This document shows positions 12,420 through 24,330 of a stretch of DNA of 64,000 nucleotides, in pieces. The DNA is taken from the NCBI RefSeq assembly GCF_032884065.1, contig NC_088868.1, positions 8,814,963 through 8,878,962 of the forward strand. The letters are read 5' to 3'. Below the pieces are notes generated by a model that saw nothing but the letters and a program-made list of their open reading frames with translations, made no database searches and was not told the DNA's origin. The DNA is from Artemia franciscana. Taxonomy: Eukaryota; Arthropoda; Branchiopoda; Anostraca; Artemiidae. Numbering within the stretch: the first letter of the stretch is position 1; the number at the start of each line of letters is the position of its first letter. Position numbers and translations under genes: made by a program.

Positions 12420-14110
12420 AAATAAAACCTGCAGAACCAGTTATGGAGATTGACAACGAAGTGTTTTTGATCAAAGAAAGACCCATTCTCTCGTGGTGTG
12501 GTTTGGGGAAACGTAAGCTTCAGTGCTCACTTATTAACGAGGAGCTACGAGAAAGACTAAATCAATCCTTCTGATCGTTGGGATTTGAGCAGAAACTCAA
12601 GTGGCTTAAGCCGTACATCCCAGCCAGCAAGCCAAAGCGAAGGCGAGTCTAAATTGAAGAAAATTCTTCCATCAGAAAGAATAAATCTACAATGTTTTAC
12701 TTCTCAGTTGATTCTGAACTGAAGCAGGTCTGCAAAAAAAAATGTTTTATGCAATCCTGTGCTACCCCCCGAAATCCAACAAGATCATCCAGCATGTTCT
12801 TCGCAAGTACGCAGAAGATCCTCTCAAACTCTAAGGAATGGTTGAAAAATGAGGAAAGGTGGCGAGAGAGCATGCAAAGATTTATATGGAGAAGCACGAA
12901 GAATGCTGGTTAGACGACACATTGTGACATTAGAGCCTTTTATGACACAATATAGGCACGAGCACTGTCCTAAAATGAAATGTCTCTCAAGAAAAATTAA
13001 CATTAATTTCCTAGTAAAGGATTTTAAAGAACAAAATCCCGGAGTGGAGATTGGACTGAATATGTATCGAGAAGAACTGAAGAAATAATATGTCTCTTTG
13101 AAAATACCTTCAATTGATGATTGTGATACCTACTCACACCTATCAGCCCAAATCAGTGCCGGATCAGCCTCTGAAATTGAGGTAACAAAGCTGGAAAAGT
13201 ATCAAGAGAAGTAAAAACAGTGAGGAACCTTTACGCTACTGACGCATATCGTGTATGGAAAAACACCGAAAGGGTTTACAGCTTCGACTTGCAGAAGATC
13301 CTTCTTCTGCCCGCGATGCTGTCTTCAAAATACCCTTTTTTCCTCAGTCGTCTCTTGACCTTCAACGAGACCTTTGAAATAGCTGGGGCAAGGAGCCCGA
13401 CTTGTCCCTCATATTGTGTGACATGGCACGAGGAAATTTCTGGAAGGAATGCGAATGATATTGCAAGTGCTCTTCACAAATTCATTGAAGTTCAGGCTGC
13501 TCTTTGAGTGAAAGACATCATACTCTACTGTGACAACTGTACCGCCCAAAACAAAATTGGACACTATACACTGCTTTGGTTCAGATTGTCAACGCCTTAG
13601 AAAGCATAACCAACCGAATTGGTCTTCGTTACTTGACAAAAGGCTGAAGTCACATGAGTGCGGACACAGTCGATGCCAACATCGAGTAAAAGATTCGTCG
13701 CACCAAAGCCGCATGCTCTTTCCAGAGCTTAAACGGTCTTATTTTCCAACCCCGGGGGAAAAAGGAAATCCTGAAAACTTACTTTGGAGATTCAGATTGT
13801 TCAAGTCAGGAAGAAACACGAAAAAAATACCATGTAATTTTGCTGATATTGTGCAGCTGGCTTTTGTCAGAGGCAAACAAACCATGTCCGTGAAAACTGA
13901 CTTGAACGAACCTCCTCAAGAATGGGATTTCCTACGGCGAAGGTTCGATGGTAAACATTTCCCCTCGATGATGTCAAAGCCAAAAGGGGTAGAGAGTGAA
14001 ACACTTGCCATCATACTTGAGAAGCTAGTTCCCTTTATGGAAAATAGAGTCAACCACTATTTTTGCCAAATATACCAGCGTCAACAGGTAGTGAAGAATT
14101 GTTGGGGTCA
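12420..14110 (+). pseudogene. broken DDE-like transposase gene, family not named
   Basis: Three frames in succession give a coherent protein-like series. A basic N-terminal part comes first (SLLTNE-like region, then KEWLKNEERWRES near 12835). Then RRHIVTLEPFMTQYRHEHCP and GLNMYREELKK (12905-13088), DTYSHLSAQISAGS, VYSFDLQKILLLP (13280), WHEEISGRNANDIAS, LYCDNCTAQNK (13525), SADTVDANIE (13660) and a C-terminal NFADIVQLAFVRGKQTM. I associate the YSFDLQ, DNC-AQNK and HMSAD...IE blocks with a repeat-borne RNase-H-fold transposase family of invertebrates; the Asp residues could be catalytic, which is inference. At least three frameshifts and several in-frame stops. No terminal inverted repeats were found. 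Confidence 0.5.
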
Positions 14111-16906
14111 ATCAACTAGTGTGTACTTTCTTTATTTTTTTTTATCTTTTTTACCTGAAATAAATACATTGTCCATCAATTAGCTCTTCCGTGACTTGGT
14201 GTATATCCAGCGTTGCCATACTTCGCGTGAACAGACGTACATCAAATTGATCATATAAGCAAAAGACTTATGCCCAACTGACCAGAAAACTAAACAGATG
14301 TATATCCAATTCTCCTTTATTCAGAAGGGCGTATGTTTTTCAAGTTTCTAGTGAAAGAAACGTAAAGACCAAACGGACAACTTCTCAAGTTCGGAAATAC
14401 TTGAAAAGCCACCTATCGACTTCTGCAATATAAAAACCCCGACTTAACTTTAAAAGCCTTTACTACAGGCTCATTTGGTCTCCAGAGAAGTGAAGTTTCT
14501 GGAATTTTTGAACCCAATTTTCTCAAAACGTGGTTTTGTGTATACGTCTCTTTGTCAGAGAACGGCTGAAATGAACGGCAAAAGATAAAAATATTTGAAA
14601 AAAGAGTATGATTCCTTATTTAATTACCTTCGATCTGAGCTATAGCTGAAGAATTTTGGAGTATCTTGTAATTTTTTATTGATTTTAAGATAGTTTTTTG
14701 CAGTTTTGATGGATTCTTAGGGAATTTGAAGAAATGTGGATGTCGCACCCATTTGTAGACTATATAACGCAGATTTTGATTTTCAGCGTGGTTGATTACA
14801 TTAGATTGCACACTCAAAGCTTCTGCTGCTTGTTGATCACATCAATCCTTAAATATCAACATGTCTCTCGTATGGCTCCCTGACTAGAAAGGGATCACTA
14901 GGGAATATATTCTCTCTAAGAGTCTGGTAAATAATCTTATATCTTCTCAAACATAATTCTCTATTCATTAGTGTCTCTTGAACCTGGCACTACATATTTT
15001 CAAAACCACAGCATTTTCCTAGTCTATTTAAGGCTTTGATAGCTCCTATATGGGCCCCTGCAAAAACACTTGAAAGCATGAAATGGATATAAGTATTAAC
15101 TAGTTTTTATTCTGTTTGTTTTTTTTTGGTAAAATGATCTTAAATTGACGTCTCTATTTTCTTTTGTCGGAGTCATCCATTGAATATAATGAGACATCTA
15201 CCGGAAACAAATGGAGATCCCCTAACCCTTGAACTAAAAAAGGACTCCCTTCCTTTCCCAAAGTTGAGGTAACTAGTTCTGAGCTCTACCCGAAATATCA
15301 AGTCTTGAAAATTCTTCGGTAGTCTGAAATTCACCTTCTTGGCGCCTAGATCCCATTGTGGAGGACCTATCCCAATTTGTGCCAGCAATTCCCCAATGAG
15401 TGCTAAACGCAGCAGATTCCACTCCTAGAGCCTGTCTCAAGCAGGACTACGCTTCACTCCCCAACAAAGCTATCCAGCCTTCATGGCCAAACGTTTTTGG
15501 ACCGATCATACTAAGACTGTCCTCGTCCAGTTTGTGATGGGTAGACCCGCAGGTCTGACGTCTATGCCTGATAGGTCCATTCTCCATCATAGACGCAAGA
15601 TCCCCCTTAGTAGCCTAAGTACTGAGTTCATCCCCATCCCATGCTCTTTAGTCCCGGGAACGCTTACACCAGCTAAAATTGACACATATCCCTTAAAGAG
15701 CCTAGCCAACTTAGTGTGACCTTACTGTTTATCCACACACTCTTGAAGCTTTTACCTTTACCAAAAACACTTTGGGGAACATTTAAGCTTAAGTGGGTAT
15801 TCTCCATTTTTATTATTTCATTTACTGCTACTCCACTCTCTGGACCTTTTGTTTGGAATTTTTCATTTCATCTTTACTTATACAGAAAAATCAATCGGGA
15901 TTTTATTTCCTAATAGTGCTAATTGCTCCACTTTATACCAGTGAAGATTAATAGACCAGTTTTGCTGAATAGGGTTAGCTTCTGCTCCCAAAATACCTAG
16001 CGTACCAGCACTAAAAAAAACCCTTAAGCTACAGACGAAAATGTCACCGCCAGGCCAGATTGAAACCACCAGAAAGGTGAACGTAAAATTTCTTGGAAGA
16101 GAAAGAGGGCTAAATTTGAACAAAATTAATAAATTAATTTATCCTCCCCCACTTAAACGGGGGTTGTGACGAACTTCAGTGCCGATGTCACCAATTATAA
16201 AGTTGCCCCCCTTCTAGGGCCAGAGAATGAGTCTGGTTGTTGCCTTAAGTAGACTTTGGGTGACTTGCAGTACTTAATTCTCTTCCTTAACGTATCGATA
16301 TGAATCTACAAAATTATTTACCCAAAGCTCATAGGGGAACAATAAATTAATTTGGTAGCGTAATTGACTGAGGCAATTTAGTTCTATTGTACTAAAAATT
16401 CGATGACAACTTGACGTCATTGTAAAATTTGATAAGAGTAAAAAGAAGAGAAAATAATGTATTCCGTGTCATTGAATATTTGTCTCCCAATGCTTCTTGT
16501 CTGAATTAATTAGTGTGGTATTGTGTGCGCTGCAATTCAAAGTGAGCTAATAACTTGGCGTAACCTCAATTAATTAGACACAGGTTTATTAGTTAGATTT
16601 ATTAGAATAATGTATTAACCAATTATTTTTCTTAGCAAGAACAAATGTTCCTTGAACCTTGGGTAAACTTCAACTTCAACAAGGAAGACTTTTGACTGAA
16701 TTTCCTAAGACTATGGAAGGAAATTTAAATGCCTAACCTGACTAGTAATTTTTCCCTCTCCCCTAACCTCTCTGTATTGACATACAGGCTAGCTTAGTTG
16801 TATTTACATTAGAGATAGGATTGGGAAGGTAAGAGAATACGCTCTAAGGTGACAGACCTATCCTCAGGATTCAAAATCTATCGTATAGACGCGAGAGAAC
16901 TAATGA
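14111..16906. other. non-coding stretch, nothing firm
   Basis: The 15170-15920 part is less AT-rich and has short frames on both strands that resemble no family I know. No LTR pair, tRNA or simple repeat found. Confidence 0.4.
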
Positions 16907-17429
16907 GATGAACAAAACTAAAGTCAAGAAGAATCCAACTTCTGGGTGGATATTTATTGCAAACACTGAGCTGTAGGTCGAAGAAACGATAAGCTGGAAA
17001 GGGGGCAAGCTTCTTGTAGCTGCTATTCTTGTTTTTAGCTACCCTACGTTAACACCCGATTTTTCTAAGCTAATTTTCTCTCCTTCATAATTAGCAGTAG
17101 TATTAGGAAAAGGACAAACCTTAAGATTAATCCATCCTTAGATTGAGCTATCCTTCAATAATGCCGGTTTTAGGTTGAACCGACCTCAACTAGTTAGAAG
17201 GGATAGAGGAAAATAAGAAAACCCGCAACTAATCAATGTAAAACCTAACAAAGACTTTGAGTTATTTAAACGATAATCGCAACCTTCTGTTGTAATCAGA
17301 ATTGACTTTAATGAAATATCTTAATGAAACTGAATAAATCCAAAGGCTACTTTAAATTATCCGAGAGACTCAATGCTCTAATAAACCAAATGGGTAAGTC
17401 TCCCAAAAAGGGAAGATACAGCTCTGACT
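16907..17429. repeat. 523-bp duplicated segment, copy A
   Basis: Begins GATGAACAAAACTAAAGTCA and ends AGATACAGCTCTGACT. The whole segment recurs 4710 bp downstream at 21617-22139; I compared the lines and found no mismatch. It has no ORF, terminal inverted repeat or tail, and this copy is not flanked by a direct repeat, so it looks like the donor. Confidence 0.93.
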
Positions 17430-18540
17430 AGAGTTAGGGCCAGAAAGGGAACGAAAAGAAGTTAATTGACGACTGAAGTCAAAACAGAAAGAGGATATCT
17501 CGACATAAGCAAAGTGGTGAAAAGGTTGTATTTATTATTTTAATTTTACATTTAAATAAATTTATACAAGGCAGGTGGTTACCATTACTAGTTACAGAAA
17601 GGTTACTTGCCAAAGTCCCTATTCTTTCTCCTCCGATCTCCACACAAGACAGCCCCATTCTCCCCTCGATTTCGATGTTCTCTCTTTTTAGCTTTTAATT
17701 GTGATATGTTCAGAAACCAGTTTTGGGCCTTCCCTAGAGATTGGCTAAGATAAATTTTATAAAAGAAATTGTAAATAAGTGTTTTTTTCCTGTATTTTTG
17801 GGTCTTGCTTCTAAGAACTTGTAATGTCGTATCATCCTATGATTGTCAATTTAGTAATTTACGAAACTAGTCTGAAGTTGGTCTTCAACTATTTATTATG
17901 GTTCAAATGTTTCAATAGTTGCTATTCTCCAAAATAAGGAGATGTCAAAACATTATACGATTTGAAAATCTGTTAAGGCCGATATTAAAACTGAAGGTAT
18001 TTTCCAGTTAAGCTGATTTGAAATAGCCTGTTTATATTTGATTCATTAGACAAAAGGGGATTTCAACCTTTACCCAAAAATTGAGTTACAAAAAAGAAGT
18101 TAATTTATTAAGCATAATAGTAAAGTACTCTTACACTTTAATAAATAGAGGTACTAAAAAAAAAGAAGAAAAACATGACAATAATGTCACTGTTTGTTAA
18201 GAAAATCAGTGTGTTTGAATTGTAAAGCTTCTCTGTAGACAATTAAACACCCAAACATCCGTGTGGGATCACAATATGTTGAAACAGCTTTATTCCGCCC
18301 AAAAATTGTTATAGTTTTCATTGATTTTCCTATATATTATTCTACAACGTTAGTTACTAAGTCCTATAAAGGTCAATATCTTACGAGCAAAATCAATATT
18401 TTGTTTTATAGTTACTTTACATGTGACACGGTTTACAGTACCTAAAATAAAATCTAGCAGCAAGAAAAAGCATAAATAAATCTGGAGTGATAAATCTGGA
18501 GCGATCTAAATAGAAAAGTAATTTTAACCTTTATTGAGGT
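17430..18540. other. AT-rich non-coding stretch
   Basis: No supported feature. Confidence 0.45.
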
Positions 18541-18778
18541 TTTTTGTGGGGATTGGAGTGGTTTCCTCCTGGATGAAGGGGTGGGGTCTTGTAAGGATGG
18601 TTTTGTTATTAGGGGCCATGGTTGTATCGAAGAGTGGAGGGGGAGCCATAGTGTGTATTTATTTTTGAGGTGATAAGGGACTCAGCATGCATTTTTTGCA
18701 TAGAGATGAGAGATGATGTATGTTGTGGCTGTTACATTTTTTTTTAATAAACCCGAATGAACTGAACTGAACTGAACT
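18541..18778 (+). mobile_element. 3' end of a non-LTR retrotransposon, (TGAAC)4 tail
   Basis: A G-rich, T-rich stretch ends in AATAAACCCGAA followed by four TGAAC units (18758-18777). A polyadenylation-like hexamer followed by a short pentamer repeat is the typical 3' end of CR1/RTE-like LINEs. No RT sequence remains, so this is a heavily 5'-truncated copy or an isolated 3' UTR. The 5' boundary is approximate. Confidence 0.55.
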
Positions 18779-20129
18779 AAAATACTTAGTTGAATCAGTA
18801 TTACATAGCCACAGCAATACAATAAATAAATTTCCTTTTTAATAAACTATAATGTATCTACAAATTTCCTAAGTTTCATGCCTCAAAACGATCATTTTTG
18901 CCTAAAATTGTAAATATGTGTTAGATATATAAAAATAATACATACTTTTACTTGCACGCACTCTAGTATGTGACTATTTACCTAAAAGCTAAAATTATGC
19001 AAAAGCTTTCTTACATAAGATTTATGCTATATTTTCTGTATCGTTTTTCTTTTTCAGGTCTAACTTACTTTGCAACCATTTCTTCATGTACTGGTATGCA
19101 GCACCTGGAAGAAGGATTCGCCAGCATTCAGAAGCAAAAAGGATTTTTCAGATAGAGAATTTCTCAGTGAAATAAAAGTAGTTAACTCTGATTGTTTTTC
19201 TCACATCTGAATTGTTAATTTTTTCTTAATGTCTTAGAAAAAAATACACTTGTAGAATAATAGTGCTATTAAAAATTTTCTTTAAAAGTACTTTTAGAAC
19301 AAAAGGCTTTATTTGTTCTATACGATAAAAATTCTCGTTGAAAAGATGTGAGAGATGATTGATAAAGATAAGACTGGCAACTAAAAACTTGCTACAATCG
19401 AAAACACTAGAGAGTTATCAGATCACTTGCCCTCTTTGTAAAAGTACAGTTTGTCTTCCTTTTCATTTTTAATATTGCACATTAATTTCACAAGAAAGTA
19501 AATTAAGAAAATGTGAATTAAGAAAGAAATAACTTGTTATCGAATAAGCTCCCTTCAAAGTTCTTACATCAACTCCTTCCATACCAAGTGGCCTAAGTAA
19601 AATTAAATATTGAAGACAAATCACTGTCTAAATAGGCAGTAAAATTGCACTGTCTGTGATTACTCTCATTAAAAACAAGCTTTTTGTATCTAAACATCAC
19701 AAATATTTGTCCTTAATATCAATATACACCATCATAGCAGATACGGCAACACAAATGTTTATAAACTCCCAATAAAGCCAATGTGAGTGAGGAGATCGCT
19801 GTCTGTCAAGTAAAAATGAAAAACTAGCACCAGTGACACAGCCAGAATTCTGTTTTGGTTGTTTTTCCATCAATTAGGAACACAGAGATTTAGCCATCAA
19901 AACCAAACAGACTATATACAAATCAGAAATATACATGTACCGTTTCACATCCTAGACATCCGTAGCCGTTCGTGTCCAGTGATTCTACAACACCAGAGAA
20001 ATAAGTCACGTAAAAAGGACTTAGAGTAAAATATCAGTCAGATGTTTCGCTTTACCGTAAGTAATTGCTGATGGTACAGAGCGATAAGTCTTCAGTATAT
20101 TGCTAATGCTTTTACTATGTTGTCTCCAG
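18779..20129. other. mostly non-coding, with one possible terminal exon
   Basis: Apart from the candidate at 19046-19156 nothing is supported here. Confidence 0.4.
19046..19156 (+). other. possible 3'-terminal exon
   Basis: A good acceptor (TTTTTCTTTTTCAG) is followed by an open frame reading LTYFATISSCTGMQHLEE and FASIQKQKGFFR-stop, then AATAAA 17 bp beyond the stop. An alternative frame (MYWYAAPGRRIRQHSE) is open for a similar length, so the frame is uncertain. No upstream exon is visible nearby. Confidence 0.25.
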
Positions 20130-20183
20130 AGGTGCAAAAAGTAGAAGGAGTTTTCATAGAAACTGCGAGAGCACTTTCGACAG
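20130..20183 (+). other. possible 54-bp internal exon
   Basis: Flanked by TTGTCTCCAG and CAG|GTAATT. The length is a multiple of three and two frames are open, one reading VQKVEGVFIETARALST. Splice-site quality is fair. No adjacent exon found. Confidence 0.22.
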
Positions 20184-20429
20184 GTAATTAACAGTTCTTT
20201 TTCCTGTTTTAACAGTCAAACTGATCAAATGCAACCAAACCCTCTTTTTTACCTTCCTTTTCTAACCGGCCCCCCTTAACCTACAAAATATTTGGTCATA
20301 ACTTTTATATAGTCTTTTTGTTTTTTAAAAGTCAATAAATATGTCTCTGAGAATGACATGACCCTTACAGACACTTGGGTAAGGGGAAAAAATGTAATTG
20401 TTAGTCGCTAAAATATATGTTTTTAAATA

Positions 20430-21375
20430 GAAAATGGATCTTGTGCGACATCTCAGGAATGGCTAAGTGTGCAAAAATTGAATCATTTAGGGAATACTGA
20501 GGGCGATGTTGATATGAATCAGAATACACTCTGTCTATCCAGCTTGTTATAAAATCACAAATGCAACATTTTAAGAACGGCTAAAGGTTTTAAGATGACA
20601 TTTTCAAGAAATGTCAAGGGTGATGTAGAACTAAGTCAAAAGACACTATGCACATCTACATTGTCAAAAAGTTTGAATTTCCAAAACATTAGGAACTGCT
20701 TAGGTTGTTAAGTTGACAACCACTAAGACACTTTCAGTGAATACTGAGGTGGGTTTAAAATAAATAGAGCTAAAGCCTCAGAAACGGTTTTATGCATAAA
20801 GCAGATATTTTCAAGGAATGCTGAGGGAGAAGTTTCTCCAGTTCAACTTACATTATTTGTATTCAGGTTGTCAAAATAGTGGGTCTGCAATTTCTCTTGA
20901 TTGGTTAAGGATATTAATTTGAAATTTTCACGAGATTTTTAACCTACAAACATTACGTGCCTCCAAGTTGTTAAAATCTACACTTTTGCTGAAACTTATC
21001 AATGTATTAAGATTGAAATTTCAGGGGATATAGAGAAGGTTGTTAAACTAAAACAAAAAGAAACTTTTGTCCAGGCTCTCAAAGAACGTAACCAAAATAT
21101 CTTAGAAACTGCTTTGAGTATTAAGTTAAAGGTTTATAGGCAGCACTTGAGGTAATGCTGAACTAAGTGAAAAGACATTATACGGTGCCAGACTATTAAA
21201 AGAGGCTTATAGAATATTTTAAAAACGGCTAGGGTCGTGATGTTGAAACTTTCTGGGAACTGTATACGGGAAGTTGAACAAAATCAAATATCACCTTGTT
21301 TACCGGAGTATAAATAGGTCGGATGTCTTAAGAGTGGTTATTGGTGTTAAGTTGAATGATAGCACCAAGTCGCCG
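20430..21375 (+). repeat. highly diverged ~117-bp tandem satellite
   Basis: A degenerate unit with the landmarks 'AGGAACGGCTAAGGTTGTTA', 'TTGAAACTTTCAGGGAATGC' and 'TCAAAAGACACTATGCAC' recurs at about 20453, 20573, 20691, 20780, 20900, 21105, 21222 and 21330. Spacings are mostly 105-120 bp. Units differ from one another by 25% or more. A further unit-like piece lies at 22645-22760, beyond the inserted material, so the array was originally longer. Confidence 0.65.
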
Positions 21376-21553
21376 AAGGTCAACCCAGGTAAACGAGCTC
21401 CTCCTACATCCTAATCTGTTCGAGGCCTCCCTTCCAAGAGGCTCCTAGGTTCCTCAAAATGCTCTTTCACGACATCCTCTGACCCTATTTAGAGAAAATT
21501 GATTTTTTTAATTGGTCCCAGACGATTGGCCAACAAGGAAAATCTTTCAAAAT

Positions 21554-21618
21554 CTTTCACTCTACATCTGCAGAATTTGTCCTAGTAATTTCATCCTTTT
21601 CTTCAATACAGCCATAGA
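21554..21618 (+). repeat. 65-bp direct repeat, left flank
   Basis: Starts CTTTCACTCTACATCTGCAG and ends TTCAATACAGCCATAGA. Repeated at 22138-22202 with no mismatch seen. The two copies bracket the second copy of the 523-bp segment, so they behave like a long target-site duplication. Confidence 0.93.
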
Positions 21619-22139
21619 TGAACAAAACTAAAGTCAAGAAGAATCCAACTTCTGGGTGGATATTTATTGCAAACACTGAGCTGTAGGTCGAAGAAACGAT
21701 AAGCTGGAAAGGGGGCAAGCTTCTTGTAGCTGCTATTCTTGTTTTTAGCTACCCTACGTTAACACCCGATTTTTCTAAGCTAATTTTCTCTCCTTCATAA
21801 TTAGCAGTAGTATTAGGAAAAGGACAAACCTTAAGATTAATCCATCCTTAGATTGAGCTATCCTTCAATAATGCCGGTTTTAGGTTGAACCGACCTCAAC
21901 TAGTTAGAAGGGATAGAGGAAAATAAGAAAACCCGCAACTAATCAATGTAAAACCTAACAAAGACTTTGAGTTATTTAAACGATAATCGCAACCTTCTGT
22001 TGTAATCAGAATTGACTTTAATGAAATATCTTAATGAAACTGAATAAATCCAAAGGCTACTTTAAATTATCCGAGAGACTCAATGCTCTAATAAACCAAA
22101 TGGGTAAGTCTCCCAAAAAGGGAAGATACAGCTCTGACT
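21617..22139. repeat. 523-bp duplicated segment, copy B (inserted)
   Basis: Identical to 16907-17429 in the same orientation. Two bases at each edge are shared with the flanking 65-bp repeat (GA on the left, CT on the right), which looks like junction microhomology. There is no ORF, inverted terminus or tail. Confidence 0.93.
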
Positions 22140-22202
22140 TTCACTCTACATCTGCAGAATTTGTCCTAGTAATTTCATCCTTTTCTTCAATACAGCCATA
22201 GA
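22138..22202 (+). repeat. 65-bp direct repeat, right flank
   Basis: Second copy of 21554-21618. It continues into unrelated sequence (AAGCAAGAATAAGCC). Confidence 0.93.
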
Positions 22203-22254
22203 AAGCAAGAATAAGCCAAAACATCGTAAAGTGCAGTGTTTGAAAGATCGTGAG

Positions 22255-22640
22255 TCATTCATTTACCTAAATAATCCATATGCAGCTGTTGCGTAAAATA
22301 TTTAGTAAATCTTCCTCTGTTTTCCAGACTGCGTATACTTCAAAATCATGGTTGACCACTGTTTTTCTTTATTCCTTTACTGTATTCTCCAGAAGTATGT
22401 GCTTTGGCTATTCTACTTTTAAAATCTTCAGTGCTCCCAATGGGTTTACTAGCAATACTATTTAAGTAAATGAAGCTTTCCACATGATATATCTTCTCAT
22501 TACAAAACATCACCTCTTCACCTTCATTTATTCATAGTCTTAACGTCTGAGTCTTCTTAAAGTAAATTTTAAAACCTACTCTTGCACCATAAGTTTTCAA
22601 AATCTCTAGAAATTTATTGATTTTGATAAAAAAATTTATC
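22255..22640 (-). pseudogene. degenerate LINE RT C-terminal fragment
   Basis: The minus strand reads INKFLEILKTYGARVGFKI, then KKTQTLRL, then EEVMFCNEKIYHVESFIYL and SIASKPIGSTEDFKSRIAKA. These match, block by block, the region after the YADD box of the LINE at 26821-29180. Two or more stops and a frame change. It sits within the old satellite array, next to the 523-bp insertion. Confidence 0.65.
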
Positions 22641-22879
22641 TAGGTTGCTGGTGAAGATATTGAGTTGAAACTTTAATTGAATGCCAAAGGGAATGTTGAA
22701 AGAATTCAGAGACCCTTTGCTAATCTAGGTTGTTAATAAGATGTATCTTTAATATCTTCCGGATGGTGACTGATTTTAATCTCTGATTTTCAGAGAAACT
22801 TGTAAGGGAAAATTAGACTTTTTGAAAAGACATTTTTAGATGGTTTCAAGACGTTGTACAAGTTTATGGAGCACCCTTT

Positions 22880-23090
22880 CCAAGAGAGTATCTACAATAG
22901 GATAATAGGAATCCTTTGTCCAATGGACCAGGGTTCAATTCCTGGTGTCGCCTGTTACTTGGTTCAGGATGATGGTCAGTGGTGTGACTCCTTAAGCTCA
23001 CATGGGGTCAACCCAGCTCAATATGGGTACCCGGAGAAATCTTGGGAAAGTAAACAGAAACAGGAAGGATGCACGAAATCAAAAGATGGC
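22880..23090 (+). mobile_element. tRNA-derived SINE, copy 1
   Basis: Contains a pol III B-box match (GGTTCAATTCC at about 22933) followed by CTGGTGTCGCCTGTTACTTG and GGTGTGACTCCTTAAGCTCA. The same body, with about 20-25% differences, is present on the other strand at 26480-26715, so this is a family and not a tRNA gene. The A box is decayed. Ends are approximate. Confidence 0.6.
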
Positions 23091-24330
23091 TGGCCCCCAT
23101 CTTACAAAAAACTCTTAATACGCCCCAGAACTTCTAATTTCCGATTAAGCAAGTCCTATCCCTTTAAGTTTCTGGAAAAAAAAGTGTTCTATAGTGTTCT
23201 GCCGGTTTAACACTAGCAAAAACGTGGTATTACTCAGCGAAATTTCTTGAATATAATCACTATCATAAGAAAATGGTGTAGTTGAAGGTTTACATCAAGG
23301 TGGTATTCAGAAGTGGAAAAGGTAGGGGGGTTGGTGGCTATAATTTTTTATTGAAAATATTGAATTTTTGAGTTGAAAGCAGGGATCCCAAAAGTTAATT
23401 TTTTTTTTCAATTTAAAATACAGACGGATTTAAATCGCACTACCTGGCATAAGAGCCTTGAAATGAAAATTAGAACCACTGGTTCGGACCTAAGAAAGTC
23501 TAAGGCCGTATCACCTACCATTTTTGTATATCATTTTTTACTCTTAGAAAGACCAATAGAATTTCTAACTTCCAATTGAAGTAGTTCATTTAAGAATTTC
23601 AATTGTATTGCTGTTTATTATAAAGTGCGGCTGGATGTGGTGTTCCTTATATGCCATTTTGAAAACATGCATGCACATTTCGTTTAATTGTCCTTTCTTT
23701 TAATTCCCCGTAAATTTTTACTAATAGTTTCACACTAATAGCCTTAGCGTCAATAGTTACAGTAAAGTAGCAGCACTATTAATCATGTACACGTAGTCCC
23801 TCCTGTTTTCTTCGAAATCTGCTACAGGTAACCTCGAAAGGTCTAACTTAATAATGTAAGCCCTTGTTGATATATAGCTGTGTCGCCCTTTTGACGATAT
23901 ACATGACCATAGCTAATTTTGATTTAGTTTAACATCGGCCTACATATTCCTTGGAAGCTTTACTTGAATGCCCCTAGCTTACATAATAGCAAGCTAAGCA
24001 CCTTTAGTTTCTTTAATATCCCCTTCAAAACACGCTAAAAGATTCAAGTTGTTACCATAAACCGTTCTTAAGGAATTGCTTATAAGGCTTCTTTACCACC
24101 TGTATGGCCATAGCGTGTTTCGATTTAATCTTTACAGTTTCAATACTCCCAAGTTTTTGCCTTAACCTTTAACTGGTTGGGTGTTTTTTTCTTTTTTTTT
24201 TATCTAACTCTGGGGTAAATATTTACATCATAACTAAAAATGCTTGTAAATAAAAATTATTTCAGATAGGAACTTGTAATTTATCTTCAACCACATAAAT
24301 CAAATAACGTATGTTTAACATTAAAATGAA
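23091..24330. other. AT-rich non-coding stretch
   Basis: Short open frames only, none with recognisable motifs. Confidence 0.45.

Noticed and set aside
13530-13800. First half of the 217-codon plus-strand frame
   Set aside because: It is out of register with the transposase-like sequence, which lies in another frame here; only the last third of that frame looks homologous.
16140-16260. Possible LTR end (TGTGACGAAC...)
   Set aside because: No matching second LTR, primer-binding site or gag/pol remnant found nearby.
18263-18445. 60-codon open frame and similar short frames in AT-rich DNA
   Set aside because: Length and composition are as expected by chance; no motif, splice signal or neighbour supports them.
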